A stretch of 8,450 nt of DNA from Desulfobacterales bacterium C00003106 (GTDB lineage: Bacteria > Desulfobacterota > Desulfobacteria > Desulfobacterales > C00003106): contig MAXM01000127.1 in the NCBI GenBank assembly GCA_001751015.1, positions 1 to 8,450 on the forward strand, in the 5' to 3' direction. The position numbers were made by a program, and so were the translations under genes. The notes beneath the pieces are model-generated. The model searched no databases, was not told the DNA's origin, and saw only the letters and a program-made list of their open reading frames with translations. Each line of letters starts with the position of its first letter. Positions within the stretch are counted from its first letter, which is position 1. This document shows, one piece after another, positions 1 through 6,099 of this stretch.

Positions 1-70
1 CTTATTGGGTGTTTGTTTTTTTGTTCGATTTTAAAATAATTTGAAGAGCGGAGCGACATCATTATTCGAC

Positions 71-113
71 GTTCGACGTTCATCTTTTAATATGTTCGAT
101 GTTCATCTTTCAA
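71..113. repeat. Degenerate 20-nt direct repeat, two copies
   Basis: Two copies of a unit beginning GTTCGAYGTTCATCTTT lie at 71-90 and 94-113. They match at 18 of 20 positions and are spaced 23 nt apart. Partial copies (TTCGAC at 65-70, GTTCGAT at 23-29) suggest a decayed simple-repeat tract. Similar TTCGACGTTCGATGTTC-type tracts are, from memory, common between genes in delta-type proteobacteria. No coding role is visible. Confidence 0.6.
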
Positions 114-230
114 AACAACTCCGTATGGCATAAATGCAACCTCCCGGATCGCCTTTTCTGCTTTTGAGATAATATCATAAGGCGGTGTTATGACTTCAGC
201 CGGGTTTCGTGGGAGTGGCTTTATGATCAT
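87..230 (-). CDS. Doubtful 47-residue ORF or gene remnant
   Basis: An ATG at 230 opens a 47-codon frame on the minus strand that ends at TAA 87-89. The product would be soluble and begin MIIKPLPRNPAEVITPPYD. Codon choice looks coding-like, and the frame can be read upstream without a stop to about 262, but no Shine-Dalgarno is seen before the ATG. The last residues run into the direct repeat at 71-113, so the 3' end may have been formed by repeat insertion. The stretch from residue 11 to 33 faintly recalls the C-terminus of quinolinate synthase NadA, and the PPYDIIS segment recalls DUF1015 proteins. Neither match is long enough to trust. It may be a small real gene, a decayed gene end, or chance. 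Confidence 0.25.
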   Translation of the reverse strand: MIIKPLPRNPAEVITPPYDIISKAEKAIREVAFMPYGVVLKDEHRTY

Positions 231-240
231 ATAAAGTTTA

Positions 241-268
241 TTGACATCAAACAGCAAAAAAATATATT
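241..268 (+). promoter_or_regulatory. Sigma-70 type promoter for the tRNA-Ser/dnaX operon
   Basis: A perfect -35 box TTGACA (241-246) is followed after 16 nt by TATATT (263-268), a 5-of-6 match to the -10 consensus. The spacer is AT-rich and includes a run of seven A. Transcription would start near 275, about 10 nt before the first tRNA, which fits a short leader removed by RNase P. No other comparable promoter is seen before dnaX, so this one may drive both tRNAs and the protein genes behind them. Confidence 0.7.
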
Positions 269-284
269 TAAATTATTTCCTGTC

Positions 285-377
285 GGAGAGGTGGCCGAGC
301 GGCTGAAGGCCCCGCTCTCGAAAAGCGGTATCCTGTGAATAACGGGATCGTGGGTTCAAATCCCACCCTCTCCGCCA
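285..377 (+). tRNA. tRNA-Ser (anticodon CGA)
   Basis: This is a complete class II tRNA reading codon UCG. The 7-bp acceptor stem pairs 285-291 (GGAGAGG) with 367-373 (CCTCTCC), the discriminator base is G374, and the CCA (375-377) is encoded. The D arm contains GCC/GGC with the GAGCGGC loop. The anticodon stem CCGCT/AGCGG encloses the loop CTCGAAA, with anticodon 319-321. A long variable arm pairs ATCCTG with CGGGAT, and the T arm is GTGGG-TTCAAAT-CCCAC. The long variable arm and G discriminator are typical for serine. It lies 26 nt upstream of a second serine tRNA. Confidence 0.97.
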
Positions 378-403
378 CAAAAAATCAGAAATCGAAGAAC
401 CCC

Positions 404-497
404 GGAGAGATGTCCGAGCTGGTTGAAGGAGCACGACTGGAAATCGTGTGTACTGCCAAAAGCGGTACCGAGGGTTCGAATCCCTCTCTCTCCGCCA
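404..497 (+). tRNA. tRNA-Ser (anticodon GGA)
   Basis: This is a complete class II serine tRNA reading UCC and UCU. The acceptor GGAGAGA (404-410) pairs with TCTCTCC (487-493), followed by G494 and an encoded CCA (495-497). The anticodon stem CACGA/TCGTG holds the loop CTGGAAA, with anticodon 439-441. The variable arm pairs GTACTGC with GCGGTAC, and the T arm is GAGGG-TTCGAAT-CCCTC. The dnaX start codon is only 15 nt past the CCA end, so tRNA maturation and dnaX mRNA formation must be linked if the two share a transcript. Confidence 0.97.
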
Positions 498-500
498 GGA
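497..500 (+). promoter_or_regulatory. dnaX Shine-Dalgarno overlapping the tRNA CCA end
   Basis: The only Shine-Dalgarno-like stretch before dnaX is AGGA. Its first base is the terminal A of the tRNA-Ser(GGA) CCA. It stands 12 nt before the ATG, longer than usual, and the intervening leader is T-rich. No better site exists because just 15 nt separate tRNA and start codon. Confidence 0.5.
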
Positions 501-512
501 ATTTTTTAACCC

Positions 513-2150
513 ATGTCTTACCTTGTGTTGGCACGCAAATACCGTCCCCAGTCCTTTGAAGAGGTAATAGGACAGGAGCACGTAACAAGGACTCTGATGA
601 ATTCGATTCAGTCCGACAGGGTGGCGCATGCGCTTATCTTTGCCGGACCGAGGGGGATTGGGAAGACGTCTGTTGCCCGTATACTGGCAAAGGCCTTGAA
701 TTGCAAGGATGGACCCACAACAACCCCATGTGACAAATGTGATTCCTGCCACGAAATCAGAGACGGCGTAACAGTCGATGTATTTGAAATAGACGGCGCA
801 TCCAACAGGGGAATCAACGAGATCCGTGAGTTAAGGGAAAACATCAAGTATATGCCTTCCCGCAGCCGGAACAAGATCTATATCATTGATGAAGTCCACA
901 TGCTCACTGCCGAGGCATTCAACGCACTCTTAAAGACACTTGAAGAACCGCCGGAGCATGTAATCTTTATTTTTGCCACAACAGAGCTTCATAAGATCCC
1001 GGTCACCATACAATCACGCTGTCAGATATATAATTTCAGACGGATCAATACCAGGGAAATAGCGGGACACCTGAAAAACGTATGCGCCAGGGCAGGGACA
1101 AATGTGAGCGAAGGACTGCTCTGGCTTATTGCGAGAGAGGCGGAGGGCGGGATGCGTGACGCCCTGAGCTTACTTGACCAGGTTATCGCCTATTCCGAAG
1201 ATCCGGTCACGGATGAACAGGTCCTGGATATTCTCGGCGTGGTTGATCGTAAGACCATCTCGGATATGGCTTCCGCCATTATCAATAATCAGATAACCGA
1301 TGCGCTTGAGATTCTGGACGATCTCTACTCGCATGGGCATGATATAAAACGATTGTACGGTCTTTTGACAGAACACTTCAGAAACATGCTGCTTGTAAAG
1401 ATGTCAAAAGACCCTGAACGTCTGCTTGATCTTCCTCCGTATGATATTAAGAAAATAGAAGATGACGTTGCGGACCTTTCTGCAGAGACCATAAACCAGT
1501 TTTTTCAAACCCTTTTCAGGGAAGAGAAAACCGTCCGTTTCGCTCCTCAGCCAAAACTGGCGGCAGAGATGGCCCTGATTTCCATTGCTCAATTGACCCC
1601 TGTAGTCTCCATAGAGGCTATAATAGAAAAGCTCGACGTTTTGCAGAAGAGAGCCGGAGAGAGCAGGGATGTCGCTGATACAGCGAAGATGCCCGCCGAG
1701 CCGGAAAGAATTGATTCAACGAAGTCATGTGTCTCTGACAGGACTGCTTCCTATGTTCCTGAAAACGGCAAGGGGGATATGGACCGCGGGGATGTCTGGA
1801 AGAGCGTTTTAGAAACACTTGATCAAAAATATCCGTCAGTTACGGCTTGTCTTGAAAATTCTGTCTTAGAATCTGTGGAAGGAGACAGGCTGACAATCGC
1901 AATAAAGGGTAACGGCTTTCAGGCGCAGCGCGTGCAAGATAAGAAAGACGTAATTGAAGCGGCTTGCAGTGATTTATTTGGGCGGAAGATGCATCTTGAA
2001 ATCGCATCAGCGCCCGGCAATACTGCTTCTGACAACAAGCGGGAAACCGATTACACCAGGCGCTTCAAAAAGGAAGCCTTGAACAATCCGATTGTTATGG
2101 ATGCCCTGGATATCTTCGGGGGAAGGGTTGTAGATGTCAAGGTGTTGTAG
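513..2150 (+). CDS. dnaX: DNA polymerase III subunit gamma/tau
   Basis: This is the ATPase of the clamp loader, which opens the DnaN sliding clamp and loads it on primed DNA. In the long (tau) form it also links polymerase cores to the replisome. The 545-residue product begins MSYLVLARKYRPQ, the standard DnaX N-terminus. It has Walker A GPRGIGKTS (45-53), four zinc-binding cysteines (C64, C73, C76, C79), Walker B IYIIDEVH (122-129) and the SRC motif with the arginine finger (168-170). A clamp-loader helical domain follows, then a linker around 370-415 and a C-terminal domain ending in an FGGRVVDVKVL-type tail. The ATG is the first possible start because TAA sits in frame at 507-509. No classical A AAA AAG frameshift heptamer was found, so separate gamma and tau forms are not predicted from sequence. 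It is the first protein gene after two tRNA-Ser genes, with ebfC and recR behind it, a common order. Confidence 0.98.
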   Translation: MSYLVLARKYRPQSFEEVIGQEHVTRTLMNSIQSDRVAHALIFAGPRGIGKTSVARILAKALNCKDGPTTTPCDKCDSCHEIRDGVTVDVFEIDGASNRGINEIRELRENIKYMPSRSRNKIYIIDEVHMLTAEAFNALLKTLEEPPEHVIFIFATTELHKIPVTIQSRCQIYNFRRINTREIAGHLKNVCARAGTNVSEGLLWLIAREAEGGMRDALSLLDQVIAYSEDPVTDEQVLDILGVVDRKTISDMASAIINNQITDALEILDDLYSHGHDIKRLYGLLTEHFRNMLLVKMSKDPERLLDLPPYDIKKIEDDVADLSAETINQFFQTLFREEKTVRFAPQPKLAAEMALISIAQLTPVVSIEAIIEKLDVLQKRAGESRDVADTAKMPAEPERIDSTKSCVSDRTASYVPENGKGDMDRGDVWKSVLETLDQKYPSVTACLENSVLESVEGDRLTIAIKGNGFQAQRVQDKKDVIEAACSDLFGRKMHLEIASAPGNTASDNKRETDYTRRFKKEALNNPIVMDALDIFGGRVVDVKVL

Positions 2151-2182
2151 CGGCAATAGAAGTCTTTAAATGGAGGAGACAG

Positions 2183-2506
2183 ATGGCAAAAGGTTTTGGC
2201 AATATGGGCAATATGATGAAACAGGCTCAAAAGATGCAATCCAAGATTTTTCAGATCCAGGAAAAGATGGCGGAAAAGACCGTGGAAGCATCTGTGGGCG
2301 GTGGAATGGTGACTGTAGTAGCAAACGGAAAGCAGCAAGTGATGTCAGTCAAGATCGATCCGGAAGTAGTAAACCGGGATGACGTGGAGATGCTCGAGGA
2401 TCTGGTCACTGCTGCTGTGAATGACGCACTCAAAAGGGCCCAGGAGATGGTGTCGGAAGAGATCGGAAAGGTCACGGGCGGGCTGAATATTCCCGGGTTA
2501 ACGTAA
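2183..2506 (+). CDS. ebfC: YbaB/EbfC family nucleoid-associated protein
   Basis: The product is a small DNA-binding protein of the YbaB/EbfC family (107 residues; the family is usually about 100-115). Members form dimers and bind DNA, and are thought to act in nucleoid structure or recombination with RecR. The N-terminus is rich in G, M and Q (MAKGFGNMGNMMKQAQKMQ) and leads into a long helix. The central strand region (about 37-60) carries GGGMVTVVANGKQQVMSVKI, with the conserved V-x-V-x-A-N-G-x-x pattern. DVEMLEDLVTAAVNDAL and a short G-rich tail follow. A strong Shine-Dalgarno GGAGGAG (2172-2178) fixes the start. It lies 32 nt after dnaX and 8 nt before recR, so it is very probably co-transcribed with both. 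Confidence 0.95.
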   Translation: MAKGFGNMGNMMKQAQKMQSKIFQIQEKMAEKTVEASVGGGMVTVVANGKQQVMSVKIDPEVVNRDDVEMLEDLVTAAVNDALKRAQEMVSEEIGKVTGGLNIPGLT

Positions 2507-2514
2507 GAGTATCT

Positions 2515-3123
2515 ATGAGGACTTATCCACCCACCCTGCTGCGGCTCATCAAGGAGTTTGCGCACCTTCCAGGGATAGGAGAAAAGACAGCGACGCGGCT
2601 GGCGCTTCATGTCCTGAACATTTCCCGCGCAAAAACAGCATCTCTTGCCCAGAGCATACTGGACGTTAAAGAAAAAATCAGGCTTTGTTCCATCTGTTTC
2701 GGTCTTACAGACAGTGATCCCTGCCGTATCTGCACCGATCCTGAGCGGGCTACCGGCGTGCTCTGTGTCGTGGAAGAGACCGATGATCTCATGGCCCTTG
2801 ATAACTCGGGAGCATTCAGGGGCCGCTATCATGTCCTCCATGGCGTGTTGTCTCCGTTAGACGGAGTAGGGCCGGATCAGTTGAAAATCAAAGAGCTTCT
2901 TGACAGGGTAGAAAAGGAAAAGATCAAAGAAGTGATCCTTGCAAACAATACTGATGTGGAAGGAGAGGCCACTGCTTCCTATCTCGCCAGGCTTCTTTCA
3001 TCTGAGACTGTCCGTGTCAGTCGGATCGCCTCGGGTATTCCGATAGGGTGTGATATCAAGTATACGGATCAGGTTACCCTTAAACGGGCATTGGAAGGAA
3101 GACGGGACATGGAAGGGTGTTGA
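2515..3123 (+). CDS. recR: Recombination mediator RecR
   Basis: RecR works with RecO (and RecF) to load RecA on SSB-coated single-stranded DNA at gaps. The 202-residue length is normal. The helix-hairpin-helix LPGIGEKTATRLA is at 18-30. A C4 zinc finger follows (C58, C61, C70, C73), then a Toprim domain with E87 in VVEETDDL and the segment NTDVEGEATASYL (145-157). The conserved C-terminal part SRIASGIPIGCDIKYTDQ runs on to KRALEGR. A cysteine (C179) stands where many RecRs have glycine or serine. The start lies 8 nt after the ebfC stop, with a weak AAGAG ribosome site (2505-2509) overlapping that stop, which suggests translational coupling. Confidence 0.97.
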   Translation: MRTYPPTLLRLIKEFAHLPGIGEKTATRLALHVLNISRAKTASLAQSILDVKEKIRLCSICFGLTDSDPCRICTDPERATGVLCVVEETDDLMALDNSGAFRGRYHVLHGVLSPLDGVGPDQLKIKELLDRVEKEKIKEVILANNTDVEGEATASYLARLLSSETVRVSRIASGIPIGCDIKYTDQVTLKRALEGRRDMEGC

Positions 3124-3129
3124 AGGACT

Positions 3130-3525
3130 ATGAATTCATCAAAGGTCTTTGAGTGTCAAAAATGCGGGGTATGCTGCAAGGGATACGGGGGTATCTTTCC
3201 CACTGATCAGGAAATAGAGGCCATAGCAGGTTTTCTTGATGCAACAAGGGATGAGTTTCTATCCCGATACTGCGAAGAGTCCGGAGGGCGGACAATGCTT
3301 CGGACTGCTGAAAACGGCTCCTGTATCTTCTGGGACGAATTGTGCCAAATCCACCCTGTGAAACCAAGGCTTTGCAAGACATGGCCTTATCTAAAGGCCG
3401 TTCTGGTCGACAGGAACAACCTCGCCGTCATACAGAACGCATGTCCCGGCGTTTCAAAGGATGTCACGTACGAAGAGTTTGCAGCCGCTGTAAGGGAATT
3501 TCATTCCAATGATCATGCAGATTGA
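3130..3525 (+). CDS. YkgJ-type cysteine-cluster protein (CxxCxxCC)
   Basis: The 131-residue product belongs to the YkgJ / CxxCxxxCC family (Pfam PF03692), small proteins believed to bind zinc or iron, with no settled function. The signature C9-x2-C12-x2-C15-C16 in FECQKCGVCCKGYGG opens the domain. Further likely ligands are C48, C65 (GSCIFW), C72, H75 (LCQIHPVKPRLCKTWP), C82 and C105 (NACPG). The second half thus has the usual C-x-I-H-P-x-K-P-x-x-C-x-x-W/Y-P pattern. There is no signal peptide or membrane segment. The start has a good ribosome site, GAAGGA (3122-3127), overlapping the recR stop; the two genes are 6 nt apart and in the same frame. Context only says it is expressed with recR. 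A role in modification or metal handling would be a guess. Confidence 0.9.
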   Translation: MNSSKVFECQKCGVCCKGYGGIFPTDQEIEAIAGFLDATRDEFLSRYCEESGGRTMLRTAENGSCIFWDELCQIHPVKPRLCKTWPYLKAVLVDRNNLAVIQNACPGVSKDVTYEEFAAAVREFHSNDHAD

Positions 3526-3602
3526 GGGGATTCAGGGGGTGTAAAAGACGGGCGGCATGGACAAATAGGTTGTCAGTATAGAGGTGTACGGAAGAATTTT
3601 CT

Positions 3603-4388
3603 ATGATCGGTATTTTTGATTCAGGACTTGGCGGTCTCACGGTAATGCGCGAGGTCATGGCGCATCTTCCAGGGTATGACTTGATCTATTTCGGGGATAC
3701 CGCTAGGACTCCTTATGGTTCCAAGAGCCCTGATACAGTGATTCAATATGCCCTGCAGATTGGCGAGTGGCTTGTGGACAAAGGGGCCGATCTGATTGTG
3801 ACGGCATGCAATACCGTATCGAGTCTTGCCACCAAAGCGTTGAGGGAGCGCTTTGACGTTCCGGTCTTTGAGGTGGTTTCCCCGGCTGTCGGGCTGGTTG
3901 CAGAAAACCGGCGGATTCGCTGCGCCGGAGTGATTGGGACCAGGGCAACCATTGACAGCGGTGTGTATGAAAGGATGATCAGGGCGAAAAGGCCCGACAT
4001 CAGCATCTATTCAAGGGCATGTCCACTCCTGGTGCCGTTGGTGGAAGAAGGGTGGTCAAAGAGAGCGGAGACAAAACGGATTGTAAAGAAATATCTCTAT
4101 CCGTTGAGACTCAAACAGATAGATACACTGATCCTCGGATGCACCCATTACCCGATACTTAAAGATGTTATCCGGATAAAGGCAGGCAAGAGGGTGCGGA
4201 TCATCGATTCTTCCGAAGCCATCGCTGCCGCTATCAAGGGTTTCCTTGAGGAGCATCCGGAAATAGAGGGTCAATTAAACCGCAACTCCGCCCACACGAT
4301 ATATGTCTCGGATATAACAGAACACTTCAGGCGGATTGCACAGGATATTCTCGGGATCGCGGTAAGGCTGGAACATGTGCGGCTGTAA
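3603..4388 (+). CDS. murI: Glutamate racemase
   Basis: MurI interconverts L- and D-glutamate without a cofactor and supplies D-Glu for peptidoglycan precursors in the cytoplasm. The 261-residue protein starts MIGIFDSGLGGLTV, with the conserved D6-S7. Both catalytic cysteines are present in their motifs: C69 in TACNTVSS and C180 in ILGCTHYPIL, with H182 next to it. YFGDTARTPYGSK (29-41) and the segment VVSPAVG (91-97) are also typical. The ATG has GGAAG 8 nt upstream (3590-3594), and an in-frame TAG at 3579 excludes a longer start. A 77-nt gap without a clear promoter or terminator separates it from the YkgJ-type gene, so it may be the last gene of the dnaX operon. The C-terminus points at the convergent neighbour, 19 nt away. 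Confidence 0.97.
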   Translation: MIGIFDSGLGGLTVMREVMAHLPGYDLIYFGDTARTPYGSKSPDTVIQYALQIGEWLVDKGADLIVTACNTVSSLATKALRERFDVPVFEVVSPAVGLVAENRRIRCAGVIGTRATIDSGVYERMIRAKRPDISIYSRACPLLVPLVEEGWSKRAETKRIVKKYLYPLRLKQIDTLILGCTHYPILKDVIRIKAGKRVRIIDSSEAIAAAIKGFLEEHPEIEGQLNRNSAHTIYVSDITEHFRRIAQDILGIAVRLEHVRL

Positions 4389-4407
4389 CGGCGCTCCGCT
4401 ATGTCCG

Positions 4408-6051
4408 CTATTTGCTCGTATCTTCGAAAATATTCAGTCGCCCCACCTCTTTCTGACATGAATGGGCGAAATCTTCCGGGTACTGCCCGATGATCCACCG
4501 GTTTTGCTGCTCGCTGAGGGTCCCGGGTGACTGGGCGTGGCGGGGCAGGAAAATGTATAAGAGCCGCTGATCCGTATCCGGGCTGTCAAACCTCTTTGAT
4601 ATCTCGCAGGCTGCCATCATCTCCACGCCCAATCCTTCCAGCGCCCGCATCAGGACAAGAATGGCCCGGTCGATTGAACGCCGGACACGAATGCCTGTCT
4701 CAAGAATATTCCCGCATTTTGCCTTGGTCATGATCTGGACCTCGCCCTGAGATCGTTGCGCCTTGGGGACAAAGGCCATGACGTTTTCGTCTTCGTAAAA
4801 GATCAGGCTCTTATTCTTTTCTTTTAGTCCATCCATTCTCTCGTTGTTCTGTATGGCCGCAATATAGGCGTCAAAGAAATCCTTTCCGGTTTGCTCTTTG
4901 TACCGGCGACAGAAAAGGGCGACATCATCTCCTTGAATATATGTGGGAAGATGCATTGAGCTCTCGTTGTTCTCACCGTTTTCGAATCCTGGAACCAGCG
5001 GGGGTATCAAGGCGAACTGCTGGTGTATCTGTTGATGTGATGCATTGAGCCTGTATCCTGAGGGTGAAAGATCAAAACCGAAATTCCATCCCCACAACGT
5101 TGCATTAAAGGGGACGCGAGTATCTTTTTTGTCGAGATGGCCTTTAACCGCTTCAAGGAGGCTCTTTCGCATTGACTCCAGCTCTTCTTCTGTAAGGGTG
5201 CGTCGTCGCGCCGGCAACGGAATGTTCATTCCGCCTGCAAGCTGTGTGTAGACCCTCTGGTAGTACAGGTGGCGAAGACCGGTCATGTCCCTCTGGTCAA
5301 GCGCCCCGATCCTGTAACGGACGGCGTCATGGGCCATGTTCGCTGCATAGTGTCCCCAGGGGATGTAGCTGTTGTTCCTCAAATATTCCCATATATGAGT
5401 CTTGGGAGGCCTTTCATACTCGCCCACAATCCGGTTTCCACCCTGGATTCCGGGAAGAAGGACCATGGCCTGTTTATAGGCGTCAGGCAAAGACGGGTTG
5501 TTCGAGACGATTTCAAAGAGATGTCGGTTTGTGATGTGAGGACGGGGCATAGGCCCGTCAGATTCTTCATATTCTATGCCGACAGGGGCTTTGGTCTCGG
5601 GGTTGAATTCAAGGCTGCACGATTTTTTTGCAAGTTCGACAAGGAGATTCGGGTCTGTGGAGGTCCTTCCGAGAGAGATTAGAAGAGGATCATTGCCCCC
5701 GGCCTCTTTGACCGCCTTTTCGTATCCCCGGGATGCATCAGCGGGTCCATGATCAGAGCGGAACGGATTGGCATTTCCCGCTCTCCGGTCAGCGCTTGAT
5801 TTCAATAGATAGGTGGCGCCCATAAAGGGGAACGGGTTGGCGACCTCAAAGACCCAGTCTGCATCATTGACAGCCATATCATCCGGCGGAAAGTTGATCC
5901 TGTTGTCCACTTCTTTTTTTCCATTGACATGCCCGAGCCGTACGAGATGGTCCTTTTCTCTCAGATTTGTGACAGTGTATTGAGGCTTGTGAATGCCGTA
6001 AACAAACCTGCCCAAAGGTGACACACAAGTCCTCGGCGGAATATCCTTCAT
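4408..6051 (-). CDS. Uncharacterised protein, probable two-domain HIT/GalT-like fold
   Basis: I do not recognise a named family for this 547-residue protein. Read by eye it has two HIT-like halves. The first (about 215-352) has SYIPWGHYAANMAHDAVRY, a helix with GALDQRDMTGLRHLYYQRV, then WGWNFGFDLSPSGYRLNASH running into QIHQQFALIPP. In this layout H343-x-Q345 sits where GalT and Ap4A phosphorylase carry the nucleophile His and its Gln. The second (about 412-505) starts IFYEDENVMAFVPKAQRSQG, the usual opening of a HIT domain, and ends LLYIFLPR, where the HxHxH histidines are gone. The N-terminal 200 residues (NPFPFMGATYLLKS, then PLLISLGRTSTDPNLLVELA) are unassigned. No signal peptide or membrane helix is seen. 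ATG 6051 follows an in-frame TGA and has a poorly spaced ribosome site. GTG at 6024-6022 has GAGGA 5 nt upstream and may be the true start (538 residues). It lies 48 nt behind selB, so co-transcription is likely. The frame is certain; the fold is an inference. Confidence 0.72.
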   Translation of the reverse strand: MKDIPPRTCVSPLGRFVYGIHKPQYTVTNLREKDHLVRLGHVNGKKEVDNRINFPPDDMAVNDADWVFEVANPFPFMGATYLLKSSADRRAGNANPFRSDHGPADASRGYEKAVKEAGGNDPLLISLGRTSTDPNLLVELAKKSCSLEFNPETKAPVGIEYEESDGPMPRPHITNRHLFEIVSNNPSLPDAYKQAMVLLPGIQGGNRIVGEYERPPKTHIWEYLRNNSYIPWGHYAANMAHDAVRYRIGALDQRDMTGLRHLYYQRVYTQLAGGMNIPLPARRRTLTEEELESMRKSLLEAVKGHLDKKDTRVPFNATLWGWNFGFDLSPSGYRLNASHQQIHQQFALIPPLVPGFENGENNESSMHLPTYIQGDDVALFCRRYKEQTGKDFFDAYIAAIQNNERMDGLKEKNKSLIFYEDENVMAFVPKAQRSQGEVQIMTKAKCGNILETGIRVRRSIDRAILVLMRALEGLGVEMMAACEISKRFDSPDTDQRLLYIFLPRHAQSPGTLSEQQNRWIIGQYPEDFAHSCQKEVGRLNIFEDTSK

Positions 6052-6070
6052 TTCCTTTCATTTCCTTTCA
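6051..6070 (-). repeat. Tandem 10-bp duplication of a ribosome-site/ATG unit
   Basis: On the plus strand TTTCCTTTCA occurs twice in direct succession. Read on the minus strand, each copy gives AAAGGAAATG when followed through, that is a Shine-Dalgarno-like AAGGA directly before an ATG. The two ATGs (6061 and 6051) are in different frames, and only 6051 opens the long protein. The 6061 frame runs about 60 codons within the same gene and is not protein-like. Confidence 0.7.
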
Positions 6071-6099
6071 GAAGCCAACTCAAAAACAGCCTTCTATCT

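Noticed and set aside
335..588. Further short ORFs on both strands in the tRNA region, e.g. with REGFEPSV
   Set aside because: They are built from tRNA sequence and lack a ribosome site.
273..752. A 159-codon minus-strand ORF across both tRNAs, with RDSNPR and DLNPR motifs
   Set aside because: These motifs are the known artefact of translating the antisense of class II tRNA T arms. The frame also overlaps the start of dnaX.
2064..2075. C AAA AAG in dnaX as a programmed frameshift site
   Set aside because: It is not the A AAA AAG heptamer, lies near the 3' end of the gene and would change only the tail, unlike the known gamma/tau site.
2251..2841. A 196-codon minus-strand ORF over ebfC and recR
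   Set aside because: It is antisense to two conserved genes, and its product shows no family features.
3560..3574. GACAA-ATAGG-TTGTC small palindrome upstream of murI
   Set aside because: A 5-bp stem is expected by chance. No promoter is near enough to call it an operator, and there is no T run for a terminator.
3526..3602. Extension of the cysteine-cluster gene past its TGA (about 26 further codons to the next stop)
   Set aside because: The added residues have no conserved character, and the protein already has the complete domain.
5269..5682. A 137-codon plus-strand ORF within the HIT/GalT-like gene
   Set aside because: It lies antisense to a well-formed long coding frame and has no recognisable domain or ribosome site.
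6058..6060. TGA in frame just before ATG 6051 as a selenocysteine codon of the HIT/GalT-like gene
   Set aside because: The frame above it has only 11 codons back to TAG, no protein-like sequence and no ribosome site, so the TGA is an ordinary upstream stop.
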